Shown here: positions 1-5,511 of the stretch, piece after piece
Layout of the letters: each line of letters begins with the position of its first letter
Position numbering within the stretch: position 1 is the first letter of the stretch
Source: JBEVEP01 sp040512755
Lineage (GTDB): Bacteria; Pseudomonadota; Alphaproteobacteria; Rhizobiales; Rhizobiaceae
Length of the DNA stretch: 5,751 nucleotides
Assembly: GCA_040512755.1 (NCBI GenBank)
Contig: JBEVEP010000029.1
Span: 1 to 5,751 of the forward strand
Reading direction: 5' to 3'
Made by a program: the position numbers and the translations under genes
The notes under the pieces: generated by a model
Database searches by the model: none
What the model was told of the DNA's origin: nothing
What the model saw: the letters and a program-made list of their open reading frames with translations, nothing else

Positions 1-270
1 CCCTGATGCCGGGTTGGTAGCGCGTGTGCCGAGCGAGGCGGCGTGGGGTCTTGCTGAATTCTCACACCTCCAAGTAGGTCGGGCAAGGTGATGCTCGCAT
101 GGACCGAAAAGACGTCAGTCGAAAAGCTCAAGAACGAAGCCAAGGTTGTCGTTTGCTGAACTGTTGGAAGGATCATGGGCGGAGGCGGAAAATTATCTTT
201 TGGTGAAACCGCCGGAGCTAGAAAATAGGCGAGAGGAATAGAGACTTCCCGCATCCAATATAAAACGATC
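1..270. other. Left flank without a recognisable gene
   Basis: I recognise no gene here. The densest coding-like stretch is a 22-codon reading frame at 91-159 on the + strand (begins MLAWTEKTSV, ends AKVVVC). It lacks a spaced ribosome binding site and matches no family I know. It could be the decayed tail of a gene, since the same frame stays open upstream only to a stop at 55-57. Positions about 190-280 are clearly more AT-rich than the rest of the window. That fits a boundary between core sequence and foreign or decayed DNA, next to the insertion-sequence fragment that follows. Confidence 0.5.
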
Positions 271-291
271 TAAAAAACCATCTCGGATGGC
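271..291 (-). terminator. Candidate intrinsic terminator for the phaC transcript
   Basis: Read on the minus strand, CCATC-CGA-GATGG forms a 5-bp stem with a 3-nt loop, and a flanking G-T wobble can extend it to 6 bp. Six T residues follow directly (the A-run at 272-277 on the + strand). Stem plus U-tract is the standard form of a Rho-independent terminator. It lies about 254 nt after the phaC stop and is the first such structure I see in that direction. The stem is short, so efficiency is uncertain. The insertion-sequence fragment lies between it and phaC, so the 3' UTR may have been lengthened by that event. Confidence 0.45.
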
Positions 292-326
292 GTCCGCCTG
301 TGGGCGTAGAAACGGCCGAGGTCTAG

Positions 327-458
327 GCGATCCTCGGCGGCGAGCGCGACCCCGCAGTGCTGGCGCGCATGCGGGATTCGCGGTGCCACGCCACCGTCGA
401 GACAATCGAGAAGGCGCTGGCCGGCAACTACCGCGCCGAGCACCTGTTCGCGCTCGAA
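327..458 (+). pseudogene. IS110-family transposase fragment
   Basis: Forty-four codons read AILGGERDPAVLARMRD, then RCHATVETIEKAL, then GNYRAEHLFALE. From memory of the family, this resembles the segment that links the N-terminal DEDD/RuvC-like domain of IS110-type transposases to the C-terminal serine-containing domain; the usual pattern is GERDP..LA..RD.RC followed by a G.WR.EHLFAL block. The frame has a stop just before (324-326). After codon 44 it loses the expected Gln-Ala-Leu-Tyr continuation and stops at 483-485. A full transposase is roughly 300-400 residues, so only about a tenth remains. It has no start codon of its own and no catalytic residues, so it is inert. The family call is by pattern, not by alignment. 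Confidence 0.6.
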
Positions 459-468
459 TGCTCGCATG
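458..468 (+). repeat. 11-bp direct repeat, right copy (left copy at 91-101)
   Basis: ATGCTCGCATG occurs at 91-101 and again at 458-468 in the same orientation. The right copy starts on the last base of the recognisable transposase fragment. It could be a scar of insertion and deletion (recombination between short repeats) or chance. By a rough estimate, an 11-mer repeat within 500 bp is expected a few percent of the time. Confidence 0.4.
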
Positions 469-544
469 TTCCGCGTTTGTTGTAGACTCAGATGCACCAG
501 CCGGGCGGCTTGGGTGATGAATGGTCGAGCGCCGCTGGCCGGGC

Positions 545-2587
545 CTATTTTTCCAGAACGTAGGTTCCGGGTGCGTCACCGATCGGCGGGTGGACAGCAC
601 TACCCACAGTCATCGCCGTCGTTTTCCTTCCAGATCGGGCCTCGAGCCACTTGGCCCAATCCGCCCACCAGCTGCCGTCATGCTTTCGCGCGCCGGCCAG
701 CCACGCCTCCGGCGTCTCGAACGCCGCCCCATCGGTCTCGTTCGTCCAATGGTACCCTTTACCTTTGGACGGTGGGTTGATCATCCCGGCGATATGCCCA
801 CTCGCCGCCAGCACAAAGCGCGTCTTCGCGCTCGTCAGTTGTGCGATCCGCCAGGCCGAACGCCAGGGCACGATGTGGTCCTTCTCAGCGCCGATCGCGT
901 AGACGTCCTGCCGAATTCGGCGCAGATCGATGGGCTGACCGAGAAGAGAGAGTTTGCCCGGCTCGATCAGATTGTTCTCGAGATAGGTATTGTGGAGATA
1001 GAAGCTGTGCGCCCTCTGGGCCATACGAGTGCCGTCGCTGTTCCAGTATAGAAGATCGAGCGCGGGTGGCTTGTTCCCCATGAGATAATTATTGATGACC
1101 ACGTTCCAGATCAGGTCATTGGAGCGCAGCAGATTGAACATATTCGCCATGTCGCTGCTGTCGAGATACCCCCGCTCGAGCATGCGCCGCTCCATGAACT
1201 CGATCTGTGGCTCATCCATAAAGACGGCCGTGTCACCGACTTCAGAGAAATCTTGTAACGAGACCATGAAGGTGGCTGGACCAAAGCGGTCGTCTCGCGT
1301 CGCCGCCAAATAGGCTAGGGTCATTGCCAGCAACGTGCCACCAATGCAGTATCCGATCGGGTTGAGGTGCTCGGCCCCGGTGATCTCCCGCACCACGTTG
1401 CTCGCGGCCAGCGGTCCATCAGTCATATAGTCGTCGAAGGTGATGTCCTCCATTGAGGCGTCAGGGTTCTTCCAGCTGATCATGAACACCGAAAAGCCCT
1501 GCTCGAGAAGGAAGCGAACAAGACTGTTCTTCGGCTGCAAGTCGAGAATGTAAAACTTGTTGATCCAGGGCGGAATGAACAGCAGCGGTACCGCATAGGT
1601 CTGATTCGTCAGCGGCGCGTACTGGATGAGCTCGATGAGGCGATTGCGGTAGATGACCTTACCTTCCGTGAGGGCGAGGTTCTTACCGGGCGCAAACGCT
1701 TCGGTGTCCGTCATGCTCAGCCGACCCTCGCGCAGATCGGCAAGAAGATGGCGCACGCCATCAGCCACGCTGCCGCCGCCCGTCTCGAATGCCCTGCGGA
1801 GAGCTGCCGGGTTGGTTGGCAGAAACAGTGTCGGGCTCGTCGCGTCCACCAACTGTCGAACGTGGAACATGAGTCGGAGTCGCTCGGCAGGGTCGAGAGT
1901 GTCTCGGCAGGCTTCCTCGAGAAGCTGGTCAGAAATGGCGAGATAGCTTTGCTTCAGCAGCCGAAAGAACGGGTGCTGTTCCCATTCGGGAGCATCGAAG
2001 CGTCGGTCGCTTTCGGTCCGAGGCCCCTTTTCCTGAGATTGAGGCGCTAGTCCCCACCACCCTGATGCGGCACCAATCCACGTCTCGGCTGACTCGCGCC
2101 ACAGCTTCAAACTTAAGTTTGTGGCCACTATTGTCGTGTGCAACGGATTCGCCATCGAGCGGGCAGACAGCGTCGATAGAGCCTGCGTGATCGCCCCCCA
2201 GTCGATGGGCAGCAGCTTCTGAAGCGGGTTGGCCTGCCACAGTTGGTCGATTGCGGCGGGTAGCAGTTCGGCGCGAGGCCCCCCCTGTAGAATTAGCTTC
2301 TTCGCTTGGGGTTCCGCTGCACCTGAACCCCCGTTGTTCGGAACAGAGCGAGCGGTGGAGACGTCCTGCGCGGATTCAGGCGCGACCGTGAACGCGTTTT
2401 CTGGTGCTGCGCCATGTTGCCGAGTTTTCGGCAGGGGTGGCCGAGGCCGAACCCGTGATTTCGCTCCCTCTCGCCCTTCCGCGGCGCCCTGCTCTCGAGC
2501 TTTTCCCGAACCAGAGAAATCGCTCCGCAAAAGTGGGGTTCGTCGCCCTCGGGGGCGTTGGATTGGACCTTGAGAGGAAGATTTCAT
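545..2587 (-). CDS. phaC: Class I polyhydroxyalkanoate synthase (PHA/PHB polymerase)
   Basis: Polymerises (R)-3-hydroxyacyl-CoA, typically 3-hydroxybutyryl-CoA, into PHA at the granule surface and releases CoA. The 680-residue product has the PhaC N-terminal domain from about residue 194 (DRRFDAPEW) and then an alpha/beta-hydrolase core. The synthase box GYCIGG puts the nucleophile at Cys414, with Asp570 in AEKDHIVPW and His598 in SGHIAGMINPP as the other triad members. Cys-Asp and Asp-His spacings (156 and 28) are close to those of the Cupriavidus necator enzyme. PPWINKFYILDL, NDLIWN (Trp494) and the PGTYVLEK terminus are further class I hallmarks. I chose the ATG at 2587: the frame is open to 2785 but that part overlaps the depolymerase gene out of frame, and AGGTG lies 5 nt before 2587. 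Known synthases are about 590-600 residues; the excess is a basic, Pro/Ala/Gly/Ser-rich tail over residues 1-120. It lies 80 nt downstream of the depolymerase and is probably cotranscribed with it. Confidence 0.95.
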   Translation of the reverse strand: MKSSSQGPIQRPRGRRTPLLRSDFSGSGKAREQGAAEGREGAKSRVRPRPPLPKTRQHGAAPENAFTVAPESAQDVSTARSVPNNGGSGAAEPQAKKLILQGGPRAELLPAAIDQLWQANPLQKLLPIDWGAITQALSTLSARSMANPLHTTIVATNLSLKLWRESAETWIGAASGWWGLAPQSQEKGPRTESDRRFDAPEWEQHPFFRLLKQSYLAISDQLLEEACRDTLDPAERLRLMFHVRQLVDATSPTLFLPTNPAALRRAFETGGGSVADGVRHLLADLREGRLSMTDTEAFAPGKNLALTEGKVIYRNRLIELIQYAPLTNQTYAVPLLFIPPWINKFYILDLQPKNSLVRFLLEQGFSVFMISWKNPDASMEDITFDDYMTDGPLAASNVVREITGAEHLNPIGYCIGGTLLAMTLAYLAATRDDRFGPATFMVSLQDFSEVGDTAVFMDEPQIEFMERRMLERGYLDSSDMANMFNLLRSNDLIWNVVINNYLMGNKPPALDLLYWNSDGTRMAQRAHSFYLHNTYLENNLIEPGKLSLLGQPIDLRRIRQDVYAIGAEKDHIVPWRSAWRIAQLTSAKTRFVLAASGHIAGMINPPSKGKGYHWTNETDGAAFETPEAWLAGARKHDGSWWADWAKWLEARSGRKTTAMTVGSAVHPPIGDAPGTYVLEK

Positions 2588-2667
2588 GTGGGCACCTGGG
2601 CGCCATTCAAGCTGGTGATGGAGAGATAACTCCGGATGTGATAGCTCTCTCAAGAATTCGCAAAACG

Positions 2668-3822
2668 TCAATGGTTGAGGAAAAAGCGAACCATCTCGCG
2701 GCTTGCATCCGGCCCTCGTGGATCGGTGAAGGTACCCAAGGGACTGCCACCCGACCAAGCATGGCCGGCTCCGTGAATGTCCCACTGCTCGAGGATCGCC
2801 CGTCCTTGCGCGTCGTTGTGGACGGTCCGCGTGTAAGCGAGTCCTCCCGGTGCCTCGCCGCTGTGCACCTTCGAGTTCAAGCTCGCAGTCATCTTCGAGT
2901 GTGCGATCACGTTATCTCCGTTACGAGGATGAACTACGATGTCCTGATCGCCATGGAACACAATGGTCGGGACAATCGGCGCGCTTCCCTCAGCCATCGA
3001 GAGGTCAGCGGTGCCCTGGCGCATTGCGGCGAAGGCCGACGGAAGATCGCTTGCTATCCCACACGGGAGGCCGGAGTGCACCCCAACCGCGGCGTAGAGA
3101 TCCGGGTAGGCTTTCCCCATAACAACCGCGGCCGCACCTCCAGCTGAGAGCCCGGCGATGTAGATGCGTTCCGCGTCGACCGAGTAGTCGTGCATCACCA
3201 TCCGCGTGATACCGGCGATCAGCGAAGGTTCACCGTGGCCACGCTGCTGGTCGCCCGGCCGGAACCAATTCCAGCCCTTCGAAGCATTGGCGGCTGCGGG
3301 TTGTTCCGGGTACGCAACGAGGAAGGTGCATTCCTCGGCGATCGTGTTCATGCGTGTGCCGGCGGCGAAGTCGTCAGCCGATTGGGTGCTACCGTGCAGC
3401 ATGACGATCAAAGGGAGTGGCTGCCCCTTATAGGCGTTCGGCACATACAGTTTGTAAGCACGGGTTCCGGCATGGTTGCTGTAGGACTTGGCAACGAACT
3501 GTCCGCCTGCCGGGACAACGTCGGGGGTTGGGACCGAAAAAGGCTTGTCTTCTCCCGGTAGATTGAGTCCCTGGCCCAGCCGTTTGATGCGCTCGAACAA
3601 GCTACGCATCGTCTCTCGAAGGTGCCGCCAGGCTGATGACCAGGTCCCGATCGCAGCTTGAGCGTTGTGATCGGTCTTCGGTCCTTGTCCGGTGGACGAA
3701 GCGTGCTCTTTGCCGACCTCTTCGACTGTCTGGGCGATCGCCTCGATGGTGGGCGCGCTCATAAGTCGACGTAGCCGAGATTGATGGTGATCTTGCTGCT
3801 GCTGCGGCACATTTTGCACCAT
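2668..3822 (-). CDS. PHB depolymerase family esterase (LpqC/CE1-like)
   Basis: An alpha/beta-hydrolase of the Esterase_PHB family, predicted to hydrolyse ester bonds in poly- or oligo-3-hydroxybutyrate; related members act on other esters such as feruloyl esters. In the 384-residue product the oxyanion-hole motif is MLHGST (His143-Gly144). The lipase box GLSAGG gives Ser226, HGDQD gives Asp294, and GAGHAWSGG gives His354. NWFRPGDQQRGHGEP is a typical family block before the nucleophile. Residues 1-100 are hydrophilic with a Gln run (QQQQ, 7-10) and an Arg/Lys-rich helix near 65-85. There is no hydrophobic signal peptide, linker or substrate-binding domain, which argues against a secreted depolymerase. 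The ATG at 3822 has AGGGA about 10 nt upstream; a second ATG at 3762 (MSAPTIEA) has no good ribosome site. phaC follows after 80 nt. The substrate is inferred from family and neighbours; a general short-chain esterase is the alternative. Confidence 0.88.
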   Translation of the reverse strand: MVQNVPQQQQDHHQSRLRRLMSAPTIEAIAQTVEEVGKEHASSTGQGPKTDHNAQAAIGTWSSAWRHLRETMRSLFERIKRLGQGLNLPGEDKPFSVPTPDVVPAGGQFVAKSYSNHAGTRAYKLYVPNAYKGQPLPLIVMLHGSTQSADDFAAGTRMNTIAEECTFLVAYPEQPAAANASKGWNWFRPGDQQRGHGEPSLIAGITRMVMHDYSVDAERIYIAGLSAGGAAAVVMGKAYPDLYAAVGVHSGLPCGIASDLPSAFAAMRQGTADLSMAEGSAPIVPTIVFHGDQDIVVHPRNGDNVIAHSKMTASLNSKVHSGEAPGGLAYTRTVHNDAQGRAILEQWDIHGAGHAWSGGSPLGTFTDPRGPDASREMVRFFLNH

Positions 3823-3846
3823 CCTGGAACCATCCCTATGCCATCC
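3819..3846 (-). repeat. Three GGATGG repeats at exact 11-bp spacing over the depolymerase start
   Basis: CCATCC on the + strand (GGATGG on the coding strand) starts at 3819, 3830 and 3841. The separators are 5 nt each. The copy nearest the gene contains the start codon (3822-3820) and the middle one overlaps the likely ribosome binding site. An inverted copy at 3850-3855 forms a CCATCC-GCT-GGATGG hairpin with the third repeat. The spacing places all copies on one face of the helix, as expected for cooperative protein binding. In RNA the same bases could fold to hide the ribosome site. Confidence 0.5.
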
Positions 3847-3849
3847 GCT

Positions 3850-3878
3850 GGATGGGTGGCACTCCTGGCGCTTTCAAG
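3850..3878 (-). promoter_or_regulatory. Candidate RpoH (sigma-32)-like promoter for the depolymerase
   Basis: On the minus strand CTTGAAA (3878-3872) is followed after 14 nt by ACCCATCC (3857-3850). Enterobacterial sigma-32 promoters have CTTGAA-type -35 and CCCCATnT-type -10 boxes with a short spacer of about this length. A run of seven A (3895-3889) lies about 10 nt further upstream, where an UP element would sit. Transcription would begin about 20 nt before the ATG at 3822, leaving room for the AGGGA ribosome site. Alphaproteobacterial RpoH boxes differ somewhat (CYTATnT-like -10), so this is a candidate only. Confidence 0.35.
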
Positions 3879-3895
3879 TGTCATCTGGTTTTTTT
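3853..3895 (+). terminator. Candidate + strand terminator (blocks antisense transcription)
   Basis: Bases 3853-3863 can pair with 3877-3887. The core is GGCACT against AGTGTC with one G-U pair, and outer wobble pairs extend it to about 11 bp around a 13-nt loop. Seven T (3889-3895) follow. This has the form of an intrinsic terminator, but no + strand gene lies upstream. It would stop antisense RNA running across the depolymerase and synthase genes before it reaches the phasin gene. The same bases overlap the promoter candidate on the other strand, and the A-tract there may be the real reason for the T-run. Confidence 0.25.
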
Positions 3896-4010
3896 GCGGA
3901 CGGCTTTTGGCGGGCCCACCGTCCTCAAGTCCGTGCATGGCCACGGCGGCAGACCGCAGGCGAGGTGGTAACGTAGCCTACACAGACGGCGGCGACTCCA
4001 CGACATGTCC

Positions 4011-4064
4011 TGAGACGCCGTTCCAGGATGCCGACGTCGGCCGATACCGCCGGCTATTGTCTCA
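4011..4064 (-). promoter_or_regulatory. Folded inverted repeat at the phasin stop codon (3' mRNA stem-loop)
   Basis: TGAGAC (4011-4016) pairs with GTCTCA (4059-4064), which includes the phasin stop codon. Inside it, GCCG (4017-4020) pairs with CGGC (4051-4054) across a one-sided 4-nt bulge. A perfect 12-bp palindrome GCCGACGTCGGC (4030-4041) sits in the loop. No T-run follows on the minus strand, so it is not a classical terminator. Such structures at the end of a first gene commonly protect the upstream mRNA from 3' exonucleases or lower read-through. That would favour abundant phasin over the two enzymes; this role is inferred. Confidence 0.45.
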
Positions 4065-4349
4065 CTGGAAACGCGAAACTGCGTCGGCCCAGCCCCTCTG
4101 AAGTTCGACGAAAGCCTTCTGGCTGGCCCCGACCATGTCCTTCCATGCCTCCTCGTTGGCACCACGGACTTTCTCGGCAAGGCTCCTTGCTTCCTCGGCC
4201 TTGTCTTGCATTTGCTCCATACTCTTCTTGTACTCGCCGCGTGCCTGCTCGCCCGCCTGTTCGACCTTCCCCTGATAGTCCTTGACCTGAGCCTTCCAAA
4301 TTTCGCTCTGGGCCTGTAGCTGATCAGCAAAATTCTGTTTCAACATCAT
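4062..4349 (-). CDS. Small phasin-like granule-associated protein
   Basis: A 95-residue protein that looks helical throughout. It has no Pro, Cys, His or Thr and is rich in Ala, Gln, Glu and Lys. Heptad-like stretches include QLQAQSEIWKAQVKDYQ, EQMQDKAEEARSLAEK and a C-terminal amphipathic segment WKDMVGASQKAFVELQRGW with regularly placed Trp and Phe. This is the pattern of phasins, amphipathic proteins that coat PHA granules. At roughly 11 kDa it is comparable to small alphaproteobacterial granule proteins such as Gap11 of Methylobacterium, and shorter than most phasins of 110-190 residues. Two ATG codons are adjacent (4349 and 4346). A strong AGGAGG (4355-4360 on the + strand) is 5 nt from the first and 8 nt from the second, so the second may be the true start, giving 94 residues. 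Its place ahead of depolymerase and phaC supports the role. A generic coiled-coil protein is the alternative. Confidence 0.72.
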   Translation of the reverse strand: MMLKQNFADQLQAQSEIWKAQVKDYQGKVEQAGEQARGEYKKSMEQMQDKAEEARSLAEKVRGANEEAWKDMVGASQKAFVELQRGWADAVSRFQ

Positions 4350-4404
4350 GTTCTCCTCCTTCGGCTCAAGTTGACAAAATCAGGCGGTCTCCGGCACGCC
4401 CGCG

Positions 4405-4416
4405 CTGCTCCTGCAC
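4405..4416 (-). promoter_or_regulatory. Candidate PhaR-type operator (TGC-N4-GCA)
   Basis: TGC-TCCT-GCA (4406-4415) is an interrupted inverted repeat about 60 bp upstream of the phasin start. As I recall, PhaR, the PHA-sensing repressor of phasin genes in alphaproteobacteria, binds CTGC-N3/4-GCAG-type and TGC-rich sites. With flanks this site reads CTGC-N4-GCAC, one base off that pattern. Position and partner gene fit autoregulated phasin control, but the motif is short. Confidence 0.3.
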
Positions 4417-4443
4417 GAGAATTCGTGTGGTGTCCACGAAGCG

Positions 4444-4472
4444 ATAGGACCGGTATACCGGGCTCGTACCAA
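4444..4472 (-). promoter_or_regulatory. Candidate phasin promoter with 12-bp palindromic operator
   Basis: CCGGTATACCGG (4450-4461) is a perfect 12-bp palindrome. On the minus strand it lies inside a 17-nt gap between TTGGTA (4472-4467, four of six match TTGACA) and TCCTAT (4449-4444, a weak -10). A palindrome in the spacer is a common place for a repressor or MerR-type activator. The palindrome is certain; the promoter boxes are weak. The leader to the phasin start would be near 90 nt. Confidence 0.25.
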
Positions 4473-4744
4473 TGAAAGCCTATGCCTATGGCCAGAGAAA
4501 TTCTGTATAAAATTGACCACTGGGAAAGCGTTTCTCCGGTCTCGATGACGCGCTTTTAAGGGGTTCATCAGGGGTCACGGCATCCCTCGGCTGCTTCAGT
4601 GGATTGCGGGTCGCAGCTCTGCCGCCAAGCCTACAGGCCGCAAAGGATTCCTGACTAATGCTTCTGTGGGTGTTGATCGGCCTGTCCTTCCCTATTTGTT
4701 CCTGGCCAGAAAGATAGCATCGAATGTGCCGGGTCGCCGCGACG

Positions 4745-4753
4745 TGCGATAAT
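4745..4753 (+). promoter_or_regulatory. Candidate extended -10 promoter for osmC
   Basis: TGC-GATAAT matches an extended -10 element (TGn followed by a box one base off TATAAT). No good -35 is seen at 16-18 nt upstream, as is often true of extended -10 promoters. An inverted repeat GTCGC-C-GCGAC (4733-4743) ends one base before it and could be an operator. The leader to the osmC ATG would be about 140 nt. I see no clear EcfG-type (GGAAC...CGTT) stress promoter here. Confidence 0.25.
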
Positions 4754-4897
4754 GACTCTGTGCTCGACTTGTCGGGCGCGCATGCGGTGGATCATTCCCG
4801 CCGCAGCAGCAATAACATTGGCGCGCAGTCGCGGACGCCCTCGGCCTGCTGTTTGGCGCTCACGTCGGAATGAATTGAAACAAAAGGAGAGAGACCG

Positions 4898-5323
4898 ATG
4901 AAAACCCATGGTTCGGCCGCCTGGAGCGGCGGCATCAAGGACGGCAAAGGCTCGATCTCGACCAAGAGCGGCGCGCTGCAAGCCTATCCCTACGGTTTCG
5001 CCAGCCGGTTCGAGGGCAAGCCCGGCAGCAACCCGGAGGAACTGATCGGCGCCGCTCACGCCGCCTGCTTCACCATGGCGTTGTCGCTCATTCTGGGCGA
5101 GGCGGGTCTCACCGCCGAGCGCATGGAGACGACCGCCGAGGTCACGCTTGACAAGGTGAGCGACGGCTTCGCCATCACCGCCGTCCACCTGACACTCGAG
5201 GCGAAGATTCCCGGAGCCGACGACGCCCGGTTTCAGGAACTCGCTGCCAAGGCCAAGGCGGGTTGTCCGGTCTCCAAGCTCCTCAAGGCCGACATCACGT
5301 TGGACGCGAGCGTCACGCATTGA
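4898..5323 (+). CDS. osmC: OsmC peroxiredoxin (organic hydroperoxide reductase)
   Basis: Cytoplasmic thiol peroxidase that reduces organic hydroperoxides, using two conserved cysteines in a homodimer. The 141-residue product is close in length and sequence to E. coli OsmC (143). The N-terminal block WSGGIKDGKGSISTKSG is followed by PYGF.SRFEG (Arg37) and NPEELIGAAHAACFTMALSL with peroxidatic Cys57 and Glu48. AKAGCPVSKLLKA carries resolving Cys123. All catalytic residues are present. The start is clear: AAGGAG (4884-4889) lies 8 nt before the ATG. The codons are strongly GC-biased and regular, unlike the noisier flanks. It is transcribed alone, divergent from the phasin gene and convergent with kup. 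Family members are usually induced by osmotic, stationary-phase or oxidative stress. The closely related Ohr subfamily is less likely given the OsmC-type N-terminus and the KAGCPVS motif. Confidence 0.95.
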   Translation: MKTHGSAAWSGGIKDGKGSISTKSGALQAYPYGFASRFEGKPGSNPEELIGAAHAACFTMALSLILGEAGLTAERMETTAEVTLDKVSDGFAITAVHLTLEAKIPGADDARFQELAAKAKAGCPVSKLLKADITLDASVTH

Positions 5324-5397
5324 AGCGAGTGCGTAACCGACACCACCGCCGGCTGTCTGCGCTGACCACCTGAGGCCGCGCCGGTTTGGATCACAGG

Positions 5398-5417
5398 CTG
5401 GCCGCGCGCCAGTTTAT
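5398..5417 (+). terminator. Candidate weak terminator after osmC
   Basis: CTGGC-CGCGC-GCCAG (5398-5412) forms a perfect 5-bp GC-rich stem, extendable by two G-U pairs, followed by TTTAT. It lies 75 nt after the osmC stop. The T-run is short, so termination may be partial or Rho-assisted. On the minus strand no T-run follows, so it would not serve kup. Confidence 0.3.
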
Positions 5418-5511
5418 CGTTGTCCAATCCGTGCGAGCGGACGTTCGTGATGCCGATCGTGCTTGCGGCGTCGCGATCCGCCGAATGCTCTAGCAGGAGG
5501 CCTTCTCTGGT

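Larger units (their letters stand above)
4350..4897. other. Divergent intergenic region between phasin and osmC
   Basis: Some 548 bp without a convincing gene. Frames open on the minus strand (62 codons at 4568-4380, and the antisense of osmC from 4655) have no ribosome sites and no recognisable protein pattern. The left half (4400-4475) holds the palindrome and TGC-type motif described separately and a short tandem CCTATG pair (4479-4490). Around 4505-4515 there is a locally AT-rich patch (TGTATAAAAT). The right half carries the osmC promoter candidate and leader. I see no insertion-sequence ends, tRNA or attachment site. Confidence 0.6.

Noticed and set aside
91..159. 22-codon + strand frame MLAWTEKTSV...VVVC
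   Set aside because: Codons look gene-like, but there is no spaced ribosome site and no known match; too short to call.
193..600. Minus-strand frame of 135 codons downstream of and overlapping the phaC end
   Set aside because: Arg/Pro/Ser-rich product typical of a chance frame in GC-rich DNA; it lies antisense to the IS110 fragment and overlaps phaC.
2588..2785. Further 66 codons of open frame upstream of the chosen phaC start
   Set aside because: It overlaps the 3' end of the depolymerase gene in another frame, has no ribosome site, and its peptide does not resemble PhaC.
2404..3147. Plus-strand frame of 247 codons antisense to phaC and the depolymerase
   Set aside because: Both opposing genes have full catalytic motifs; this frame has no recognisable domain or ribosome site.
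3781..4101. Plus-strand frame with a hydrophobic, membrane-like stretch (GWVALLALSSVIWFFCG)
   Set aside because: No ribosome site, no third-position GC bias, runs antisense into both flanking genes, and the hydrophobic stretch is partly made by the T-run; kept only as a curiosity.
4380..4568. Minus-strand 62-codon frame upstream of the phasin
   Set aside because: No ribosome site or recognisable pattern; it covers the region where the phasin promoter should be.
4655..5320. Minus-strand frame of 221 codons opposite osmC
   Set aside because: Mirror of osmC codon bias; the + strand frame encodes a complete OsmC with its own ribosome site.
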